Shown here one piece after another: positions 50,837 through 60,601 of a stretch of DNA of 64,000 nucleotides (position 1 is its first letter; every line of letters starts with the position of its first letter). The stretch lies in the NCBI RefSeq assembly GCF_000017565.1, contig NC_009719.1:3393001-3457000 (forward strand), in the 5' to 3' direction. A model generated the notes under the pieces. It searched no databases. It worked only from the letters and a program-made list of their open reading frames with translations, and was not told the DNA's origin. The translations under genes were made by a program, and so were the position numbers. The DNA comes from Parvibaculum lavamentivorans DS-1 (GTDB lineage: Bacteria; Pseudomonadota; Alphaproteobacteria; Parvibaculales; Parvibaculaceae).

Positions 50837-51117
50837 CCGAATTTGTCCTCACAAGGTACCGGCGCAAAACGCACCGGCGGGGGCGGCCATGTTGCTCGCG
50901 CCAGCGCGCGAAACGGGATGAGAATCATCCATAGCCGGGCCGCCCAATTCGGCGCGCAGTATAGCCCTCGCAATTGCAGAATCAAAGGGTGGCTAACGAT
51001 TTCACAAAGCAAAAAGCCGTTGATTTATCTGCTCTTGCGCCACCATCCGCATAACGCACAGCAAGCCCCCGCAAGGAGGATGCGCGGCCGATGCCGGCCC
51101 GGCGATAATGGAAGTGA
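50837..51117. other. Intergenic region between tRNA-Asp and the nuo operon
   Basis: 281 bases with the nuo promoter and presumably the tRNA transcript end. No gene is supported. Confidence 0.5.
50958..50985 (-). promoter_or_regulatory. Probable nuo operon promoter
   Basis: On the minus strand TTGATT (50980-50985), a 16-base spacer and TATACT (50958-50963). A start near 50951 would give a leader of about 115 bases before nuoA. Judged by eye. Confidence 0.5.
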
Positions 51118-51194
<77 letters not shown>

Positions 51195-51308
51195 TTTGCC
51201 GACGGCGAGCCGTCTGAAGGTGCGCGTCTCGTAAGCCAAGGTCCCGGCGCTGTCAAGGCGCATCGAAGCTGCGAGAGCGAGATCGGCAAAAGGGTCACGC
51301 GTGAGGCG

Positions 51309-51384
51309 TGGTGGGCGGTGACGGGCTCGAACCGCCGACCCTCTCGGTGTAAACGAGATGCTCTACCAACTGAGCTAACCGCCC
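51309..51384 (-). tRNA. tRNA-Val (UAC)
   Basis: 76 bases with encoded CCA. GGGCGGT pairs with ACCGCCC; the anticodon stem TCTCG/CGAGA carries loop TTTACAC, giving UAC. Probably transcribed with the downstream tRNA-Asp. Confidence 0.97.
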
Positions 51385-51534
51385 GCCGGATATTCCGGCA
51401 TTCAATCCGCCGAAACTCCTATCGGATGGGCCTTGCGATTGCAATCGGAACCCAAATGGGGGCATTGCAATCCTTTCGCAAACCCGCGATCCTGAACGTC
51501 CACCTCATATGTTCACGAATGATCGGGTGTTTCG

Positions 51535-52818
51535 TTGCCCCGCACCCTTGCACCCGTTTTTTCCCTGTTGCTGGCTACGGCAATCCTGCTGATCGGCAAT
51601 GGCCTGCTTGGCACGCTCATACCGATTCGCGCCGGCATAGACGGTTTCGCCATAACGACCGTGGGCGTGATCGGCAGCGTCTATTTCGCGGGCTTTCTGG
51701 TCGGCTGCATGGCGACGCCGCATGTGGTGCATCGGGCAGGACACATCAGAAGCTTTGCGGCCTTTTGCGGCCTCGCATCCGTCGCGCCGCTGATTCACGC
51801 ACTTTCTTCAGATCCGTTCATTTGGGGCCTCATGCGCATCCTGACGGGTTTCTGCTTCGCGGGGCTCTACATGGTGATCGAGAGCTGGCTGAACGAGCAG
51901 TCCACGAATGAGACGCGCGGGCGCTTCTTTTCCACCTATGTGATCGTGAACCTGTCGGCGCTGACTGTCGGGCAGTTCATGCTCAACGCGGCGGACCCGG
52001 GCGGCTTTGCCCTTTTCGCCGTGTGCTCGATCCTCACTTCGCTGGCGCTGGTGCCCGTAGCCCTTACAACGTCAGTGCAGCCGATGCCCATCCAGAGCAC
52101 GCGGATCGATGTCTGGAAGCTCTATGCACTGTCTCCCGTGGGCTTGATAGGGTCGTTCGTGGTTGGCCTTACCAATGCACCGTTCTGGACGCTGGCGCCC
52201 CTCTATGCGAGCGAGAGCGGCCTCGACATGAGCGGCATTTCGCTTTTCATGGCAGCGGCCATCATCGGCGGGGCGATAGCGCAGTGGCCGATCGGGCGGC
52301 TTTCGGACCAAATGGACCGCCGGCGGGTCATAGTCGTCGTCAGCATCGGCGCGGCACTGGGCGAGATTGCCCTGGTGATCGCTGGGAGCGGCGGCAGCGT
52401 GACGGCGGTGATGCTGGCAGGCTTCCTGTTTGGTGTGTTCGGCCTGACGCTCTATTCGGTCTGTGTGGCCCATATGAACGACCATGGGCAGAGCGAAAGT
52501 TTCGTGGCGATATCGGGGGGGCTGCTGATCGTCTTTTCCATTGGGTCGATCATCGGCCCGACGGTGGCGTCCATCGGCGTTTCGACTTTCGGCATTGCCT
52601 CCATTTTCCTGGTAACGGCGACAGTTCACCTGCTTTTTGCGGCGTATACCGGCTACCGGATCACTTCTGCCCCTGCGCTGACCGGGGAGCAGCGCAGCGA
52701 CTTCGTCGCGGTGCCTTTTACCCAGGTGCAGCCGCTGCCGACAGAGCTCGACCCGCGGGCCTCGGACGAAGCTCTGGCGCCGGAAGAGGCGAGCGAGACG
52801 GACGCAACGGCACGTTGA
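51535..52818 (+). CDS. MFS transporter (YcaD-like)
   Basis: 427-residue major facilitator with about 12 helices. GVIGSVYFAGFLVGCMATPH, LMRILTGFCFAGLYMVIESW with LNEQSTNETRGRFFSTY, and GRLSDQMDRRRVIVVVS (the loop 8-9 motif) match the YcaD-type subgroup. The C-terminal 45 residues are hydrophilic and acidic. The only start without an intervening stop is TTG 51535, with a weak GGGTG upstream. The substrate is unknown. It ends at a bidirectional terminator facing hupB. Confidence 0.85.
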   Translation: MPRTLAPVFSLLLATAILLIGNGLLGTLIPIRAGIDGFAITTVGVIGSVYFAGFLVGCMATPHVVHRAGHIRSFAAFCGLASVAPLIHALSSDPFIWGLMRILTGFCFAGLYMVIESWLNEQSTNETRGRFFSTYVIVNLSALTVGQFMLNAADPGGFALFAVCSILTSLALVPVALTTSVQPMPIQSTRIDVWKLYALSPVGLIGSFVVGLTNAPFWTLAPLYASESGLDMSGISLFMAAAIIGGAIAQWPIGRLSDQMDRRRVIVVVSIGAALGEIALVIAGSGGSVTAVMLAGFLFGVFGLTLYSVCVAHMNDHGQSESFVAISGGLLIVFSIGSIIGPTVASIGVSTFGIASIFLVTATVHLLFAAYTGYRITSAPALTGEQRSDFVAVPFTQVQPLPTELDPRASDEALAPEEASETDATAR

Positions 52819-52840
52819 AACGAAAAGACCGGGAAATGAA

Positions 52841-52877
52841 AAGGCCGGCCTCCCGTTTCCGGTGGCCGGCCCTTTTT
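52841..52877. terminator. Bidirectional terminator between the MFS gene and hupB
   Basis: GGCCGGCC (52843-52850) and GGCCGGCC (52864-52871) form an 8-bp stem with A residues before and a T5 run after. It serves two convergent genes. Confidence 0.85.
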
Positions 52878-52896
52878 GGAATTCCCTACGGAAAGA

Positions 52897-53172
52897 TCAG
52901 CTGTTTACAGCGTCTTTCAGGCCTTTGCCGGCCTTGAACTTCGGCTGCTTGGAGGCCGGGATCTGGATGGTTTCGCCGGTACGCGGGTTTCGGCCTTCGG
53001 TTGCGGCGCGGTTCGAAACATTGAATGTCCCGAAGCCTACCAGCCGGACCTCTTCGCCCTTTTTCAGCGAGTCCGTAATGATGTCGAACACGTAATCGAC
53101 GGCTTTCGTCGCATCGGCCTTCGATAGACCGCTTCGGTCCGCCACTTCTGCAATGAGATCGTTCTTGTTCAC
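52897..53172 (-). CDS. hupB: HU-family DNA-binding protein
   Basis: Nucleoid protein of 91 residues. MNKNDLIAEVADRSGLSKAD opens the helical dimer body; VGFGTFNVSNRAATEGRNPR then TGETIQIPASKQPKFKAGKG form the beta-arm region with the PxxG-type minor-groove contacts. The start is GTG 53172 after AGAGGGGCC. It follows lon, as in many proteobacteria, but has its own promoter. Confidence 0.96.
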   Translation of the reverse strand: MNKNDLIAEVADRSGLSKADATKAVDYVFDIITDSLKKGEEVRLVGFGTFNVSNRAATEGRNPRTGETIQIPASKQPKFKAGKGLKDAVNS

Positions 53173-53228
53173 GTGAGGCCCCTCTGGATGCGATGACGGG
53201 AATCGAGAGGATTCCCCTAAGAGTTAAG

Positions 53229-53258
53229 AGTCTACCTGTCTGCCAAGAAGAGGGTCAA
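53229..53258 (-). promoter_or_regulatory. Probable hupB promoter
   Basis: On the minus strand TTGACC (53253-53258), an 18-base spacer and TAGACT (53229-53234). It lies downstream of the lon terminator, so hupB is likely transcribed independently. Confidence 0.5.
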
Positions 53259-53305
53259 AGTAAAAACAAAGGATTTCTGCGGAAAATTGACATTTCGCAG
53301 ATGCG

Positions 53306-53330
53306 AAAAACGGGAGCCGAAGGGCTCCCG
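53306..53330 (-). terminator. Intrinsic terminator of lon
   Basis: CGGGAGCC (53311-53318), 4-base loop, GGCTCCCG (53323-53330); on the minus strand the stem is followed by T5. It begins about 30 bases after the lon stop. Confidence 0.88.
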
Positions 53331-53358
53331 TTTCCGTATTTTCGTCTGAAATGGCCGC

Positions 53359-55815
53359 TTAATGCGCCATAACCTGTTCCGGCGTATCGGATTGCCGCTT
53401 ACCGGCGGCAGCCTGTTCCGCCAGCCACGCTTCCTCGTCCCACTCAATGGGATCCGGAACGCGGGTCAGCGCATGCTTGATCGCCTCGTCCAACGTGTTC
53501 ACCGGCACCAGCTCCAGACTGTTCTTCACGTTGTCCGGGATGTCCGCCAGGTCCTTCACGTTGTCCTGCGGGATCAGCACCTTCTTGATGCCGCCACGAA
53601 GGGCCGCAAGGAGCTTCTCCTTCAGGCCGCCAATGGGCAGCACCCTGCCCCTCAGCGTCATTTCGCCCGTCATGGCAACGTCCTTGCGGACGGGGATGCC
53701 GGTCATGACAGAGACGATGGCGACCGTCATGGCCACGCCGGCGGACGGACCATCCTTCGGCGTCGCACCTTCGGGCACGTGGACGTGGATGTCCCTGCGG
53801 TCGAAGAGCGGAGGCTCAATGCCGAAGCGGGTCGCCCGTGAGCGCACGAATGAACTCGCGGCGGAGATCGACTCCTTCATCACATCGCGAAGGTTGCCCG
53901 TTACCGTCATGCGGCCCTTGCCGGGCATCATGACGCCTTCGATGGTGAGCAGCTCGCCGCCGACTTCCGTCCATGCGAGACCGGTGACGATACCAACCTG
54001 GTCCTCGCCTTCGGCTTCGCCGTAACGGTACTTCGGCACGCCGGCGTAATCCGCGATGTTCTCCATCGTGAGCTTGATCGACTTCCTGCCCGGCGTGGTG
54101 AGGATTTCCTTCACCGCCTTTCGGGCGAGATTGTTCAACTCACGCTCGAGATTGCGGACGCCCGCCTCCCGCGTATAGACGCGGATGAGATGGCGCAGCG
54201 CCTCGTCGTCGATCGACCACTCGCCCTTGCGAAGACCGTGTCCCTCAACCGCCTTCTGGATCAGATGGCGACGGGAGATTTCGACCTTCTCATCCTCGGT
54301 GTAACCGGCGATGCGGATGATCTCCATCCGGTCCATCAACGGCTCAGGGATGTTGAGCGTGTTCGCCGTCGTCACGAACATGACGTCGGAGAGATCGTAG
54401 TCGACCTCCAGATAATGGTCGGCGAACGAACCGTTCTGCTCCGGGTCGAGCACTTCAAGAAGTGCCGAAGACGGATCGCCACGGAAGTCCGAGCCCATCT
54501 TGTCGATCTCGTCGAGCAGGAAGAGCGGGTTCGTGTGCTTCACCTTCTTCATCGACTGGATGACCTTACCGGGCATCGAGCCGATATAGGTGCGGCGGTG
54601 ACCACGGATTTCCGCCTCGTCGCGAACGCCGCCGAGCGACATGCGCACGAAGTCGCGGCCGGTCGCACGCGCGATCGACTTGCCGAGCGAGGTCTTGCCC
54701 ACGCCGGGCGGTCCGACAAGGCACAGGATCGGCCCCTTCAGCTTGTTCGACCGGCTCTGCACGGCGAGATATTCGACGATGCGTTCCTTGACCTTGTCGA
54801 GGCCGTAGTGATCGGCATCGAGGATCTGTTGTGCACTGAGCAAATCCTTCTTCACGCGGCTGCGCTTCTTCCACGGAACCGACAGCAGCCAATCGAGATA
54901 GTTGCGCACGACAGTCGCTTCGGCCGACATCGGGCTCATCTGCTTGAGCTTCTTCAGCTCAGCCATGGCCTTTTCATGGGCTTCCTTGGACAGCTTGGTC
55001 TTCTGGATGCGCTCTTCGAGCTCGCGCATCTCGTCCTTACCATCCTCGCCGTCGCCGAGTTCCTTCTGAATGGCCTTCATCTGCTCGTTCAGATAGTACT
55101 CGCGCTGAGTCTTCTCCATCTGACGCTTGACGCGGCTGCGGATACGCTTTTCCACCTGGAGGACGCTGATCTCGCCTTCCATAAGCGAGTAGACACGCTC
55201 CAGCCGCTCCGCGACGGACGACATTTCGAGAAGCTCCTGCTTCTCGGGAATCTTGATGTTGATGTGGCTTGCAACTGTGTCGGCGAGCTTGGCCGGGTCA
55301 TCGATCTGACCGATCGACCCGAGCACTTCCGGCGGCACCTTCTTGTTGAGCTTCACATAGCCTTCGAACTGCGACACGACGGATCGCGACAGACCTTCGA
55401 GCTGTTCGTCGTCCGCATCAGTCTCGTCGATGAGTTCCACTTCGGCTTCGAAGAATTCCTCGTTGCCGGTATAGCGCTTCACGCGGGCGCGGCGAACGCC
55501 CTCGACCAGCACCTTCACAGTGTTGTCAGGAAGCTTGAGCAACTGCAGCACCGAACCGACGGCGCCGATCTCATAAATATCTTCCGTAGCCGGATTGTCG
55601 TCGGCAGCATTCTTCTGGGCCACAAGCACAATCTGCTTGTCGTCCTGCATTACATTTTCAAGCGCACGCACGGACTTCTCGCGACCGACAAAAAGCGGCA
55701 CGATCATATGCGGGAAGACCACGATGTCGCGCAGCGGCAGCACGGGAAGCACCAAAGCGCCTTCCTTGCCGGAGCCGCCGGCGGGAGCCTGCTTGTTATC
55801 GTCTTTCTCTGTCAT
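53359..55815 (-). CDS. lon: ATP-dependent protease Lon
   Basis: Cytoplasmic AAA+ serine protease of 818 residues. The N-terminal substrate domain begins [20 protein letters not shown]; Walker A is [15 protein letters not shown]; the catalytic Ser691 lies in [17 protein letters not shown]. The start ATG 55815 (MTEKDDNKQ) follows a weak AGGTG; the frame runs open for another 184 codons upstream through non-coding DNA. Its upstream region contains three consecutive inverted repeats, and it lies downstream of clpX with its own leader. Confidence 0.96.
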   Translation of the reverse strand: MTEKDDNKQAPAGGSGKEGALVLPVLPLRDIVVFPHMIVPLFVGREKSVRALENVMQDDKQIVLVAQKNAADDNPATEDIYEIGAVGSVLQLLKLPDNTVKVLVEGVRRARVKRYTGNEEFFEAEVELIDETDADDEQLEGLSRSVVSQFEGYVKLNKKVPPEVLGSIGQIDDPAKLADTVASHINIKIPEKQELLEMSSVAERLERVYSLMEGEISVLQVEKRIRSRVKRQMEKTQREYYLNEQMKAIQKELGDGEDGKDEMRELEERIQKTKLSKEAHEKAMAELKKLKQMSPMSAEATVVRNYLDWLLSVPWKKRSRVKKDLLSAQQILDADHYGLDKVKERIVEYLAVQSRSNKLKGPILCLVGPPGVGKTSLGKSIARATGRDFVRMSLGGVRDEAEIRGHRRTYIGSMPGKVIQSMKKVKHTNPLFLLDEIDKMGSDFRGDPSSALLEVLDPEQNGSFADHYLEVDYDLSDVMFVTTANTLNIPEPLMDRMEIIRIAGYTEDEKVEISRRHLIQKAVEGHGLRKGEWSIDDEALRHLIRVYTREAGVRNLERELNNLARKAVKEILTTPGRKSIKLTMENIADYAGVPKYRYGEAEGEDQVGIVTGLAWTEVGGELLTIEGVMMPGKGRMTVTGNLRDVMKESISAASSFVRSRATRFGIEPPLFDRRDIHVHVPEGATPKDGPSAGVAMTVAIVSVMTGIPVRKDVAMTGEMTLRGRVLPIGGLKEKLLAALRGGIKKVLIPQDNVKDLADIPDNVKNSLELVPVNTLDEAIKHALTRVPDPIEWDEEAWLAEQAAAGKRQSDTPEQVMAH

Positions 55816-55869
55816 GGTCGCACACCTGCTTTCACTAGTTCTCTGCCGCCCGCAGCGATGCTTAAGCCT

Positions 55870-55943
55870 AGCATTCGATTCTGAATGAATGCTGAGTTGC
55901 CGGCCGTCCCTCTCAGAATAGAGGGATTCGGGCTTGCCGCCCG
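55870..55943 (-). promoter_or_regulatory. Structured leader region of lon
   Basis: Three inverted repeats follow each other: AGCATTC (55870-55876) / GAATGCT (55887-55893); TCCCTCT (55907-55913) / AGAGGGA (55920-55926); CGGGC / GCCCG (55929-55943). They end 55 bases before the lon start codon. Function unknown; an operator, attenuator or RNA thermometer are all possible. Confidence 0.35.
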
Positions 55944-56035
55944 GAATTCGGACGGTTCTGGACGAAAGTCCACCGGAGTAGTTGTTCGGCTCCGGCGACT
56001 TCGCATCGCTGGCGGACGTGCCTGTTGAAATGAAA

Positions 56036-56067
56036 ATGGCCCTGAAAGCTCGTGCTTTCAAGGCCAT
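56036..56067 (-). terminator. Hairpin terminator of clpX
   Basis: 14-base arms (56036-56049 and 56054-56067, one mismatch, TCGT loop), followed on the minus strand by TTTTC. It starts about 35 bases past the clpX stop. Confidence 0.7.
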
Positions 56068-56101
56068 CTCCGATTTCGAAAATGCCGATTTTGGATATGC
56101 C

Positions 56102-57367
56102 TCAGGCGCCGGTCCCGACGTCGCCCTGGCGCTCCGCATAAATATACAGCGGGCGAGCCTTGCCCTCCACCACTTCGGCGCTGATGACCACTTCCTCGAC
56201 CCCTTCGAGCGTCGGCAGCTCGAACATCGTGTCGAGCAGGATCGATTCGAGGATCGAGCGGAGGCCGCGGGCACCCGTTTTGCGCTCGATTGCCTTGCGC
56301 GAGACTGCGCGAAGCGCTTCCTCGGAGAAGGTGAGCCGCACATTTTCCATCTCGAAAAGGCGCTCATACTGCTTTACCAGCGCGTTTTTGGGCTGGGTGA
56401 GAATGGTCAGCAGCGCTTCCTCATCGAGATCTTCCAGCGTCGCGAGCACCGGCATACGGCCAACGAATTCGGGGATGAGGCCGAATTTCAACAGATCTTC
56501 CGGCTCCAGGTCCTTCAGAATGTCGCCGGTACGCCGGTCTTCGACCGACTGCACTTTTGCACCGAAACCGATGCCTGCGCCCTTGCCGCGCTGACCGATG
56601 ATCTTTTCAAGGCCCGCAAAGGCGCCGCCGCAGATGAACAGGATGTTCGTCGTGTCGACCTGCAGGAATTCCTGCTGCGGATGCTTTCGTCCGCCCTGCG
56701 GCGGCACGGAAGCCACAGTGCCTTCCATGATCTTCAACAGCGCCTGCTGGACACCCTCGCCTGACACGTCACGCGTGATGGACGGGTTATCGGACTTGCG
56801 GCTGATCTTGTCGACTTCGTCGATATAAACGATGCCACGCTGCGCGCGCTCGACATTGTAGTCGGCCGATTGCAGCAGCTTCAGAATGATGTTTTCAACG
56901 TCCTCACCGACATAGCCGGCTTCCGTCAGCGTCGTCGCATCCGCCATCGTAAAGGGAACGTCCAGGATACGGGCAAGCGTCTGCGCGAGCAGTGTCTTGC
57001 CGCAACCGGTCGGGCCGATCAGCAGGATGTTGGACTTGGCAAGTTCGACGTCGTTGTTTTTTGCAGCGTGGTTGAGGCGCTTGTAGTGGTTGTGAACGGC
57101 GACCGACAGCACGCGCTTCGCGTGCTGCTGCCCAATCACGTAATCGTCCAACACTCCACAGATTTCCTGCGGCGAGGGAACACCGTCACGCGACTTCACC
57201 AGCGAGCTCTTGTTCTCCTCGCGGATGATGTCCATGCAGAGTTCGACGCATTCGTCACAGATAAAGACGGTCGGTCCCGCGATCAGCTTCCGCACCTCAT
57301 GCTGGCTTTTGCCGCAAAAGGAACAGTAGAGCGTGTTCTTGGAGTCGCCGCCGCTCACCTTGCTCAT
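56102..57367 (-). CDS. clpX: ATP-dependent Clp protease ATP-binding subunit ClpX
   Basis: AAA+ unfoldase that feeds ClpP; 421 residues. The N-terminal C4 zinc-binding domain has [18 protein letters not shown] and [12 protein letters not shown]. Walker A is [15 protein letters not shown], Walker [10 protein letters not shown], and the pore loop is in [24 protein letters not shown] lies five bases before ATG 57367. It follows clpP with a 320-base gap. Confidence 0.97.
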   Translation of the reverse strand: MSKVSGGDSKNTLYCSFCGKSQHEVRKLIAGPTVFICDECVELCMDIIREENKSSLVKSRDGVPSPQEICGVLDDYVIGQQHAKRVLSVAVHNHYKRLNHAAKNNDVELAKSNILLIGPTGCGKTLLAQTLARILDVPFTMADATTLTEAGYVGEDVENIILKLLQSADYNVERAQRGIVYIDEVDKISRKSDNPSITRDVSGEGVQQALLKIMEGTVASVPPQGGRKHPQQEFLQVDTTNILFICGGAFAGLEKIIGQRGKGAGIGFGAKVQSVEDRRTGDILKDLEPEDLLKFGLIPEFVGRMPVLATLEDLDEEALLTILTQPKNALVKQYERLFEMENVRLTFSEEALRAVSRKAIERKTGARGLRSILESILLDTMFELPTLEGVEEVVISAEVVEGKARPLYIYAERQGDVGTGA

Positions 57368-57687
57368 AAGAACTCCTTAGTAACCCACAGGCCGGTACAG
57401 ATGCATTCAACCAAACCTTATGCACCAACCGTGCCCGCCTTCCGGTGGCGGATCAAGATGACCCATATTCCCCTTACGTTTGAAGGGGCGAAATGGATGC
57501 CTCAGCCAGTCACCTTCTCGACATACGAGCATGTTATTCGGCGAGGGATCAACATTTCATTACTTCGTACAACGCTCTTCCGCGTCCGCTCCGGCGCAGA
57601 AAAGTGAAGAAATACCGGCCCGATTCTTAGGCAAACGGCATTCAGTTTTGCCTCGCTGCGCATCGCCCGAGGGAAAAAGGCATTATT
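57368..57687. other. Intergenic region between clpP and clpX
   Basis: 320 bases without a gene. Near clpP are a terminator-like hairpin and an inverted repeat AGGCAAA (57629-57635) / TTTGCCT (57647-57653). The size suggests a separate clpX promoter, but I could not identify a convincing one. Confidence 0.45.
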
Positions 57688-57698
57688 TCAGCCTTTTT
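57674..57698 (-). terminator. Terminator-like hairpin at the end of clpP
   Basis: AAAAAGGC (57674-57681) and GCCTTTTT (57691-57698) form a stem whose 3' arm on the minus strand is T-rich. It overlaps the clpP stop codon region (57688-57690). Confidence 0.6.
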
Positions 57699-58329
57699 TG
57701 GCGCCTTCCGAACCGGATAGCGGCGGACGATCCACCCCGACGTGGTCGATAATTCCGAATTCCAAAGCACGCTCGGGGCTCATGAAGTTGTCGCGCTCCA
57801 GCGCGTCTTCAACCGCCTTGAGGCTCTGGCCGGTGTGTTTGCAGTAGATATTGTTTAGCCGTTCGCGAATCGCGATCGTTTCGCGCGCATGAATCTCGAT
57901 GTCGCTCGCCTGGCCCTGAAAACCACCCGACGGCTGATGGACCATAATCCGCGCGTTCGGCAGAGCGAAGCGCATGCCCTTTTCACCGGCAGCGAGAAGC
58001 AGCGACCCCATCGAAGCCGCCTGCCCCATGCAAACCGTCGAAACGGGGGGGCGGATGTGCTGCATGGTGTCGTAGATCGCAAGGCCCGATGTCACCACGC
58101 CACCCGGCGAGTTGATGTACATCGAGATTTCCTTTTTCGGATTCTCGGCCTCGAGAAAGAGAAGCTGAGCGGTAACAAGCATCGCCATTCCGTCCTCGAC
58201 GGGACCGGCAACGAAAATGATGTGCTCCTTCAGCAGGCGCGAGAAGATATCGTATGCCCGCTCGCCACGATTGGTCTGCTCGACCACCATCGGTACGAGG
58301 TTCATGTAGGTTTCGATGGGGTCTTTCAT
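57688..58329 (-). CDS. clpP: ATP-dependent Clp protease proteolytic subunit
   Basis: Serine peptidase forming the tetradecameric barrel; 213 residues. The catalytic triad is Ser106 in [14 protein letters not shown], His131 in [15 protein letters not shown] and Asp180 in [32 protein letters not shown] is the oxyanion region. AGGAG precedes ATG 58329. The usual tig-clpP pairing is broken here by a GNAT gene and a decarboxylase. Confidence 0.97.
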   Translation of the reverse strand: MKDPIETYMNLVPMVVEQTNRGERAYDIFSRLLKEHIIFVAGPVEDGMAMLVTAQLLFLEAENPKKEISMYINSPGGVVTSGLAIYDTMQHIRPPVSTVCMGQAASMGSLLLAAGEKGMRFALPNARIMVHQPSGGFQGQASDIEIHARETIAIRERLNNIYCKHTGQSLKAVEDALERDNFMSPERALEFGIIDHVGVDRPPLSGSEGAKKG

Positions 58330-58509
58330 TGTCTCTCCTGAGCGTCAGCCCGTTTCCGCGGCATGGCATGAAAGGCGACGGCGCCCTTTTCGGCGCGGCA
58401 CACCTCGCATTCCACGAGACCGCATGGAACAGGGATAGTTCGATTCGGTAAATGGACGGTTCAGAACTGTAGCGCAAGAGCAATATAAGGTCAGGTGCGG
58501 CAGATTTCG

Positions 58510-58532
58510 CCCCCTCAAGATGCGGGGGCTTT
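58510..58532 (-). terminator. Hairpin after the GNAT gene
   Basis: GCCCCC and GGGGGC arms enclose a 9-base loop about 12 bases past the GNAT stop, in the clpP upstream region. No clear T-run on the minus strand, so termination efficiency is uncertain. Confidence 0.4.
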
Positions 58533-58543
58533 TGCCGCAGCGT

Positions 58544-59110
58544 TCAGGCGGCCCTTCCGGCCTTCTGTTCACGCTCTGCACCGGCCGGCCGGCCAATCAT
58601 GCCGCCAACACCCGCAAGGGCCCCTGCGGCCAGCTCGCGGGCGAGGAATCGGGCCGGATCGACCCAGCCAGGCAGCTCCAGGCGGCGCGCCAGGGCCCGG
58701 TGGAAGCCGAAACGGCGGTAGTAGGGTTCATCCCCCACCAACACCACGATCCGATGCCCCTGAGCCGCCGCACGGGCAAGGCCTTCATGCATGAGCTTGC
58801 TGCCGATGCCCTCGCCCTGCCGCTCCGGGCAGGTGACAAGGGGACCCAGCAGGAGAGCCGGTACTTGACCGGCGATTTCCACCGGCCAGAAGCGGAGCGT
58901 TCCGACAACCTTGCCCTTGTCGATGGCAACCAGGGAAAGCGATGCCTCGGCATCGACGCCGTCCCGGAGCCGGTAGACGGCTTTTGCGAAGCGGTCGGGG
59001 CCGAAGGCGTCCGCGACCAGGCTTTCGACCTGCGGCGTGGGTGAGCCAGATTCAACAACGATCTTCATCGGCGTTTCCAAGGTGGACGGCGCGAGCCGGT
59101 TCGCGTTCAT
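58544..59110 (-). CDS. GNAT-family N-acetyltransferase (YhbS-like)
   Basis: 188 residues from ATG 59110, or 174 from the internal ATG 59068 (MKIVVESG), which may be the true start; neither has a strong ribosome binding site. The acetyl-CoA motif is LGPLVTCPERQGEGIGSKLM, with VLVGDEPYYRRFGFHRA at the C-terminal side, a pattern of YhbS-like enzymes. The substrate is unknown. It lies between the decarboxylase and clpP, all on one strand; a polyamine acetyltransferase role is possible by context but unproven. Confidence 0.85.
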   Translation of the reverse strand: MNANRLAPSTLETPMKIVVESGSPTPQVESLVADAFGPDRFAKAVYRLRDGVDAEASLSLVAIDKGKVVGTLRFWPVEIAGQVPALLLGPLVTCPERQGEGIGSKLMHEGLARAAAQGHRIVVLVGDEPYYRRFGFHRALARRLELPGWVDPARFLARELAAGALAGVGGMIGRPAGAEREQKAGRAA

Positions 59111-59163
59111 GCGCGAACCCGGCTGCCCGTCTCATACGAGGGTGTGGGTTATTTCCGTCGCTG

Positions 59164-60465
59164 TCAGATGCAGACGCTTGCCAGCGGCGGGAAGCCATTG
59201 AACGCGACGGCCGAGTAGGTCGTCGTGTAGGCGCCCGTGGCGAGGATCCAGACCTTGTCGCCAGCCTCCAGCTCCGACGGGAGACGATAGTCCGTCTTCT
59301 CGTAGAGGATGTCGGCACTGTCGCAGGTCGGACCGGCAAGGACGACTGGCGAGGTCTCGCCGCCATCGCGCGATGTCAGGAGGCGGTATTTGATCGCCTC
59401 GTCCATGGTTTCGGCGAGGCCGTGGAACTTGCCGGCATCGAGATAGACCCATCGTCGGGCGTCGTCGCCGCCCTTCTCCGAGACGAGAACGACTTCTGCC
59501 TGGATGACACCGGCATCGCCGACGACGCCGCGGCCCGGTTCGACGATGACATCCGGCTGACTGTCACCAAAGTGTCGCAAAAGTGCCTCACGGATCGCCG
59601 CGCCGTAGGCGGAGATCGAGGGCACATCGGTGCGGTAGCGGGACGGGAAACCGCCGCCCATGTTGACCATGCGAAGCTTGACGCCACGCGCTTCGAGATC
59701 GCGGAAGAGCGACAGCGAAAGGGCCAGCGCCTTGTCGTATTGCGTGAGATCGGTCTGCTGCGAGCCGACGTGGAACGACACGCCATAGGCATCGAGGCCG
59801 AGGGCCTTCGCGCGCACGAGCAGGTCAACGGCCATGGCCGGCTCGCAACCGAACTTGCGCGAGAGCGGCCATTCGGCGCCTTCGCATTCCATGAGCACGC
59901 GGCAATAGACCTTCGATCCCGGAGCGACGCGCGCGATCTTGTCGAGCTCGGCGGTGCTGTCGAAGGCGAACATGCGGACGCCCTTGGCATAGGCAGCCGC
60001 GATGTCGCGCTCCTTCTTGATCGTGTTGCCGAAGGACAGACGGTCGGCCGAAACCCCGTGCGAGAGGCAGAGGTCGATCTCGCCCATGCTGGCGGTGTCG
60101 AAGGACGAGCCGAGGCCCGCGAGGCGGGAGACGATCTCGTCGGCAGGGTTCGCCTTCACGGCATAGAAGATGCGCGCATCGGGAAGCGAGCTGGCCAGTT
60201 CCCCGAAGTTGTGGGCGACGATGTCGACGTCGACAACGAGGCAAGGCGACGGCAGATCGGCGGTCGCGAGATAGCGCGCGATCTTGGGCGGCAGGCCGCC
60301 GCGATCCAGCGGCAGCTCGGCCGCCTTCGGCACGAGCCGCAGACGAGGCTTGCGACGCGGACCCGACTTGACGGGCGCACCCGGCTTAGTGGCGGGAACC
60401 GACTTCGCGGCGGATTTCATGGAGATGCGCGAACGGGCACGGCGGCCCTGCTCGGAAGCGAACAT
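59164..60465 (-). CDS. Ornithine/lysine/diaminopimelate decarboxylase-family enzyme, probably ornithine decarboxylase
   Basis: PLP-dependent fold type III decarboxylase of 433 residues. The PLP lysine lies in IFYAVKANPADEIVSRLAG, the glycine-rich phosphate loop in MVNMGGGFPSRYRTD, DVIVEPGRGVVGDAGV follows, and the catalytic cysteine is in LAGPTCDSADILYE. These suit ornithine decarboxylase making putrescine; lysine as a second substrate cannot be excluded. ATG 60465 has AAGGG eight bases upstream; a GTG lies three codons earlier. A Lys/Arg/Pro-rich N-terminal extension of about 55 residues precedes the usual start of the fold. A 35-codon leader ORF lies upstream. Confidence 0.9.
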   Translation of the reverse strand: MFASEQGRRARSRISMKSAAKSVPATKPGAPVKSGPRRKPRLRLVPKAAELPLDRGGLPPKIARYLATADLPSPCLVVDVDIVAHNFGELASSLPDARIFYAVKANPADEIVSRLAGLGSSFDTASMGEIDLCLSHGVSADRLSFGNTIKKERDIAAAYAKGVRMFAFDSTAELDKIARVAPGSKVYCRVLMECEGAEWPLSRKFGCEPAMAVDLLVRAKALGLDAYGVSFHVGSQQTDLTQYDKALALSLSLFRDLEARGVKLRMVNMGGGFPSRYRTDVPSISAYGAAIREALLRHFGDSQPDVIVEPGRGVVGDAGVIQAEVVLVSEKGGDDARRWVYLDAGKFHGLAETMDEAIKYRLLTSRDGGETSPVVLAGPTCDSADILYEKTDYRLPSELEAGDKVWILATGAYTTTYSAVAFNGFPPLASVCI

Positions 60466-60488
60466 CGTAAACACCCTTTTTCAGACCC

Positions 60489-60504
60489 GGCTTTCAAACC
60501 GGCG
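60489..60504 (-). promoter_or_regulatory. Hairpin between leader ORF and decarboxylase start
   Basis: On the minus strand CCGGTT and AGCCGG form a 6-bp stem (one G-U) with a 4-base loop. The leader ORF stop codon lies inside it, and the decarboxylase ribosome binding site (AAGGG) begins about 10 bases later, so ribosome position on the leader could change its folding. Confidence 0.4.
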
Positions 60505-60601
60505 TGATCCAAAAAGGACGCTTCCGTCGTTGCATAAACCAACTAAGGGCCAGCGGCACGTGCGTGTGCGTCTTGTGATGCGCGGAGATATAGATACGCA
60601 T
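60494..60601 (-). CDS. Candidate regulatory leader peptide of the decarboxylase
   Basis: A 35-codon ORF in the 5' leader reads MRIYISAHHKTHTH, then VPLALSWFMQRRKRPFWITPV and stop, 28 bases before the decarboxylase ATG. It has a His cluster, aromatic residues (W, F, W) and a basic stretch QRRKR. The enterobacterial speF gene is controlled by the ornithine-sensing arrest peptide SpeFL, also short and rich in His, Arg and aromatics; an RNA motif upstream of speF-type genes is known in alphaproteobacteria. The stop codon lies within a hairpin (CCGGTT / AGCCGG, 60489-60504) close to the decarboxylase ribosome binding site. No strong ribosome binding site is visible for the leader. Confidence 0.5.
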   Translation of the reverse strand: MRIYISAHHKTHTHVPLALSWFMQRRKRPFWITPV

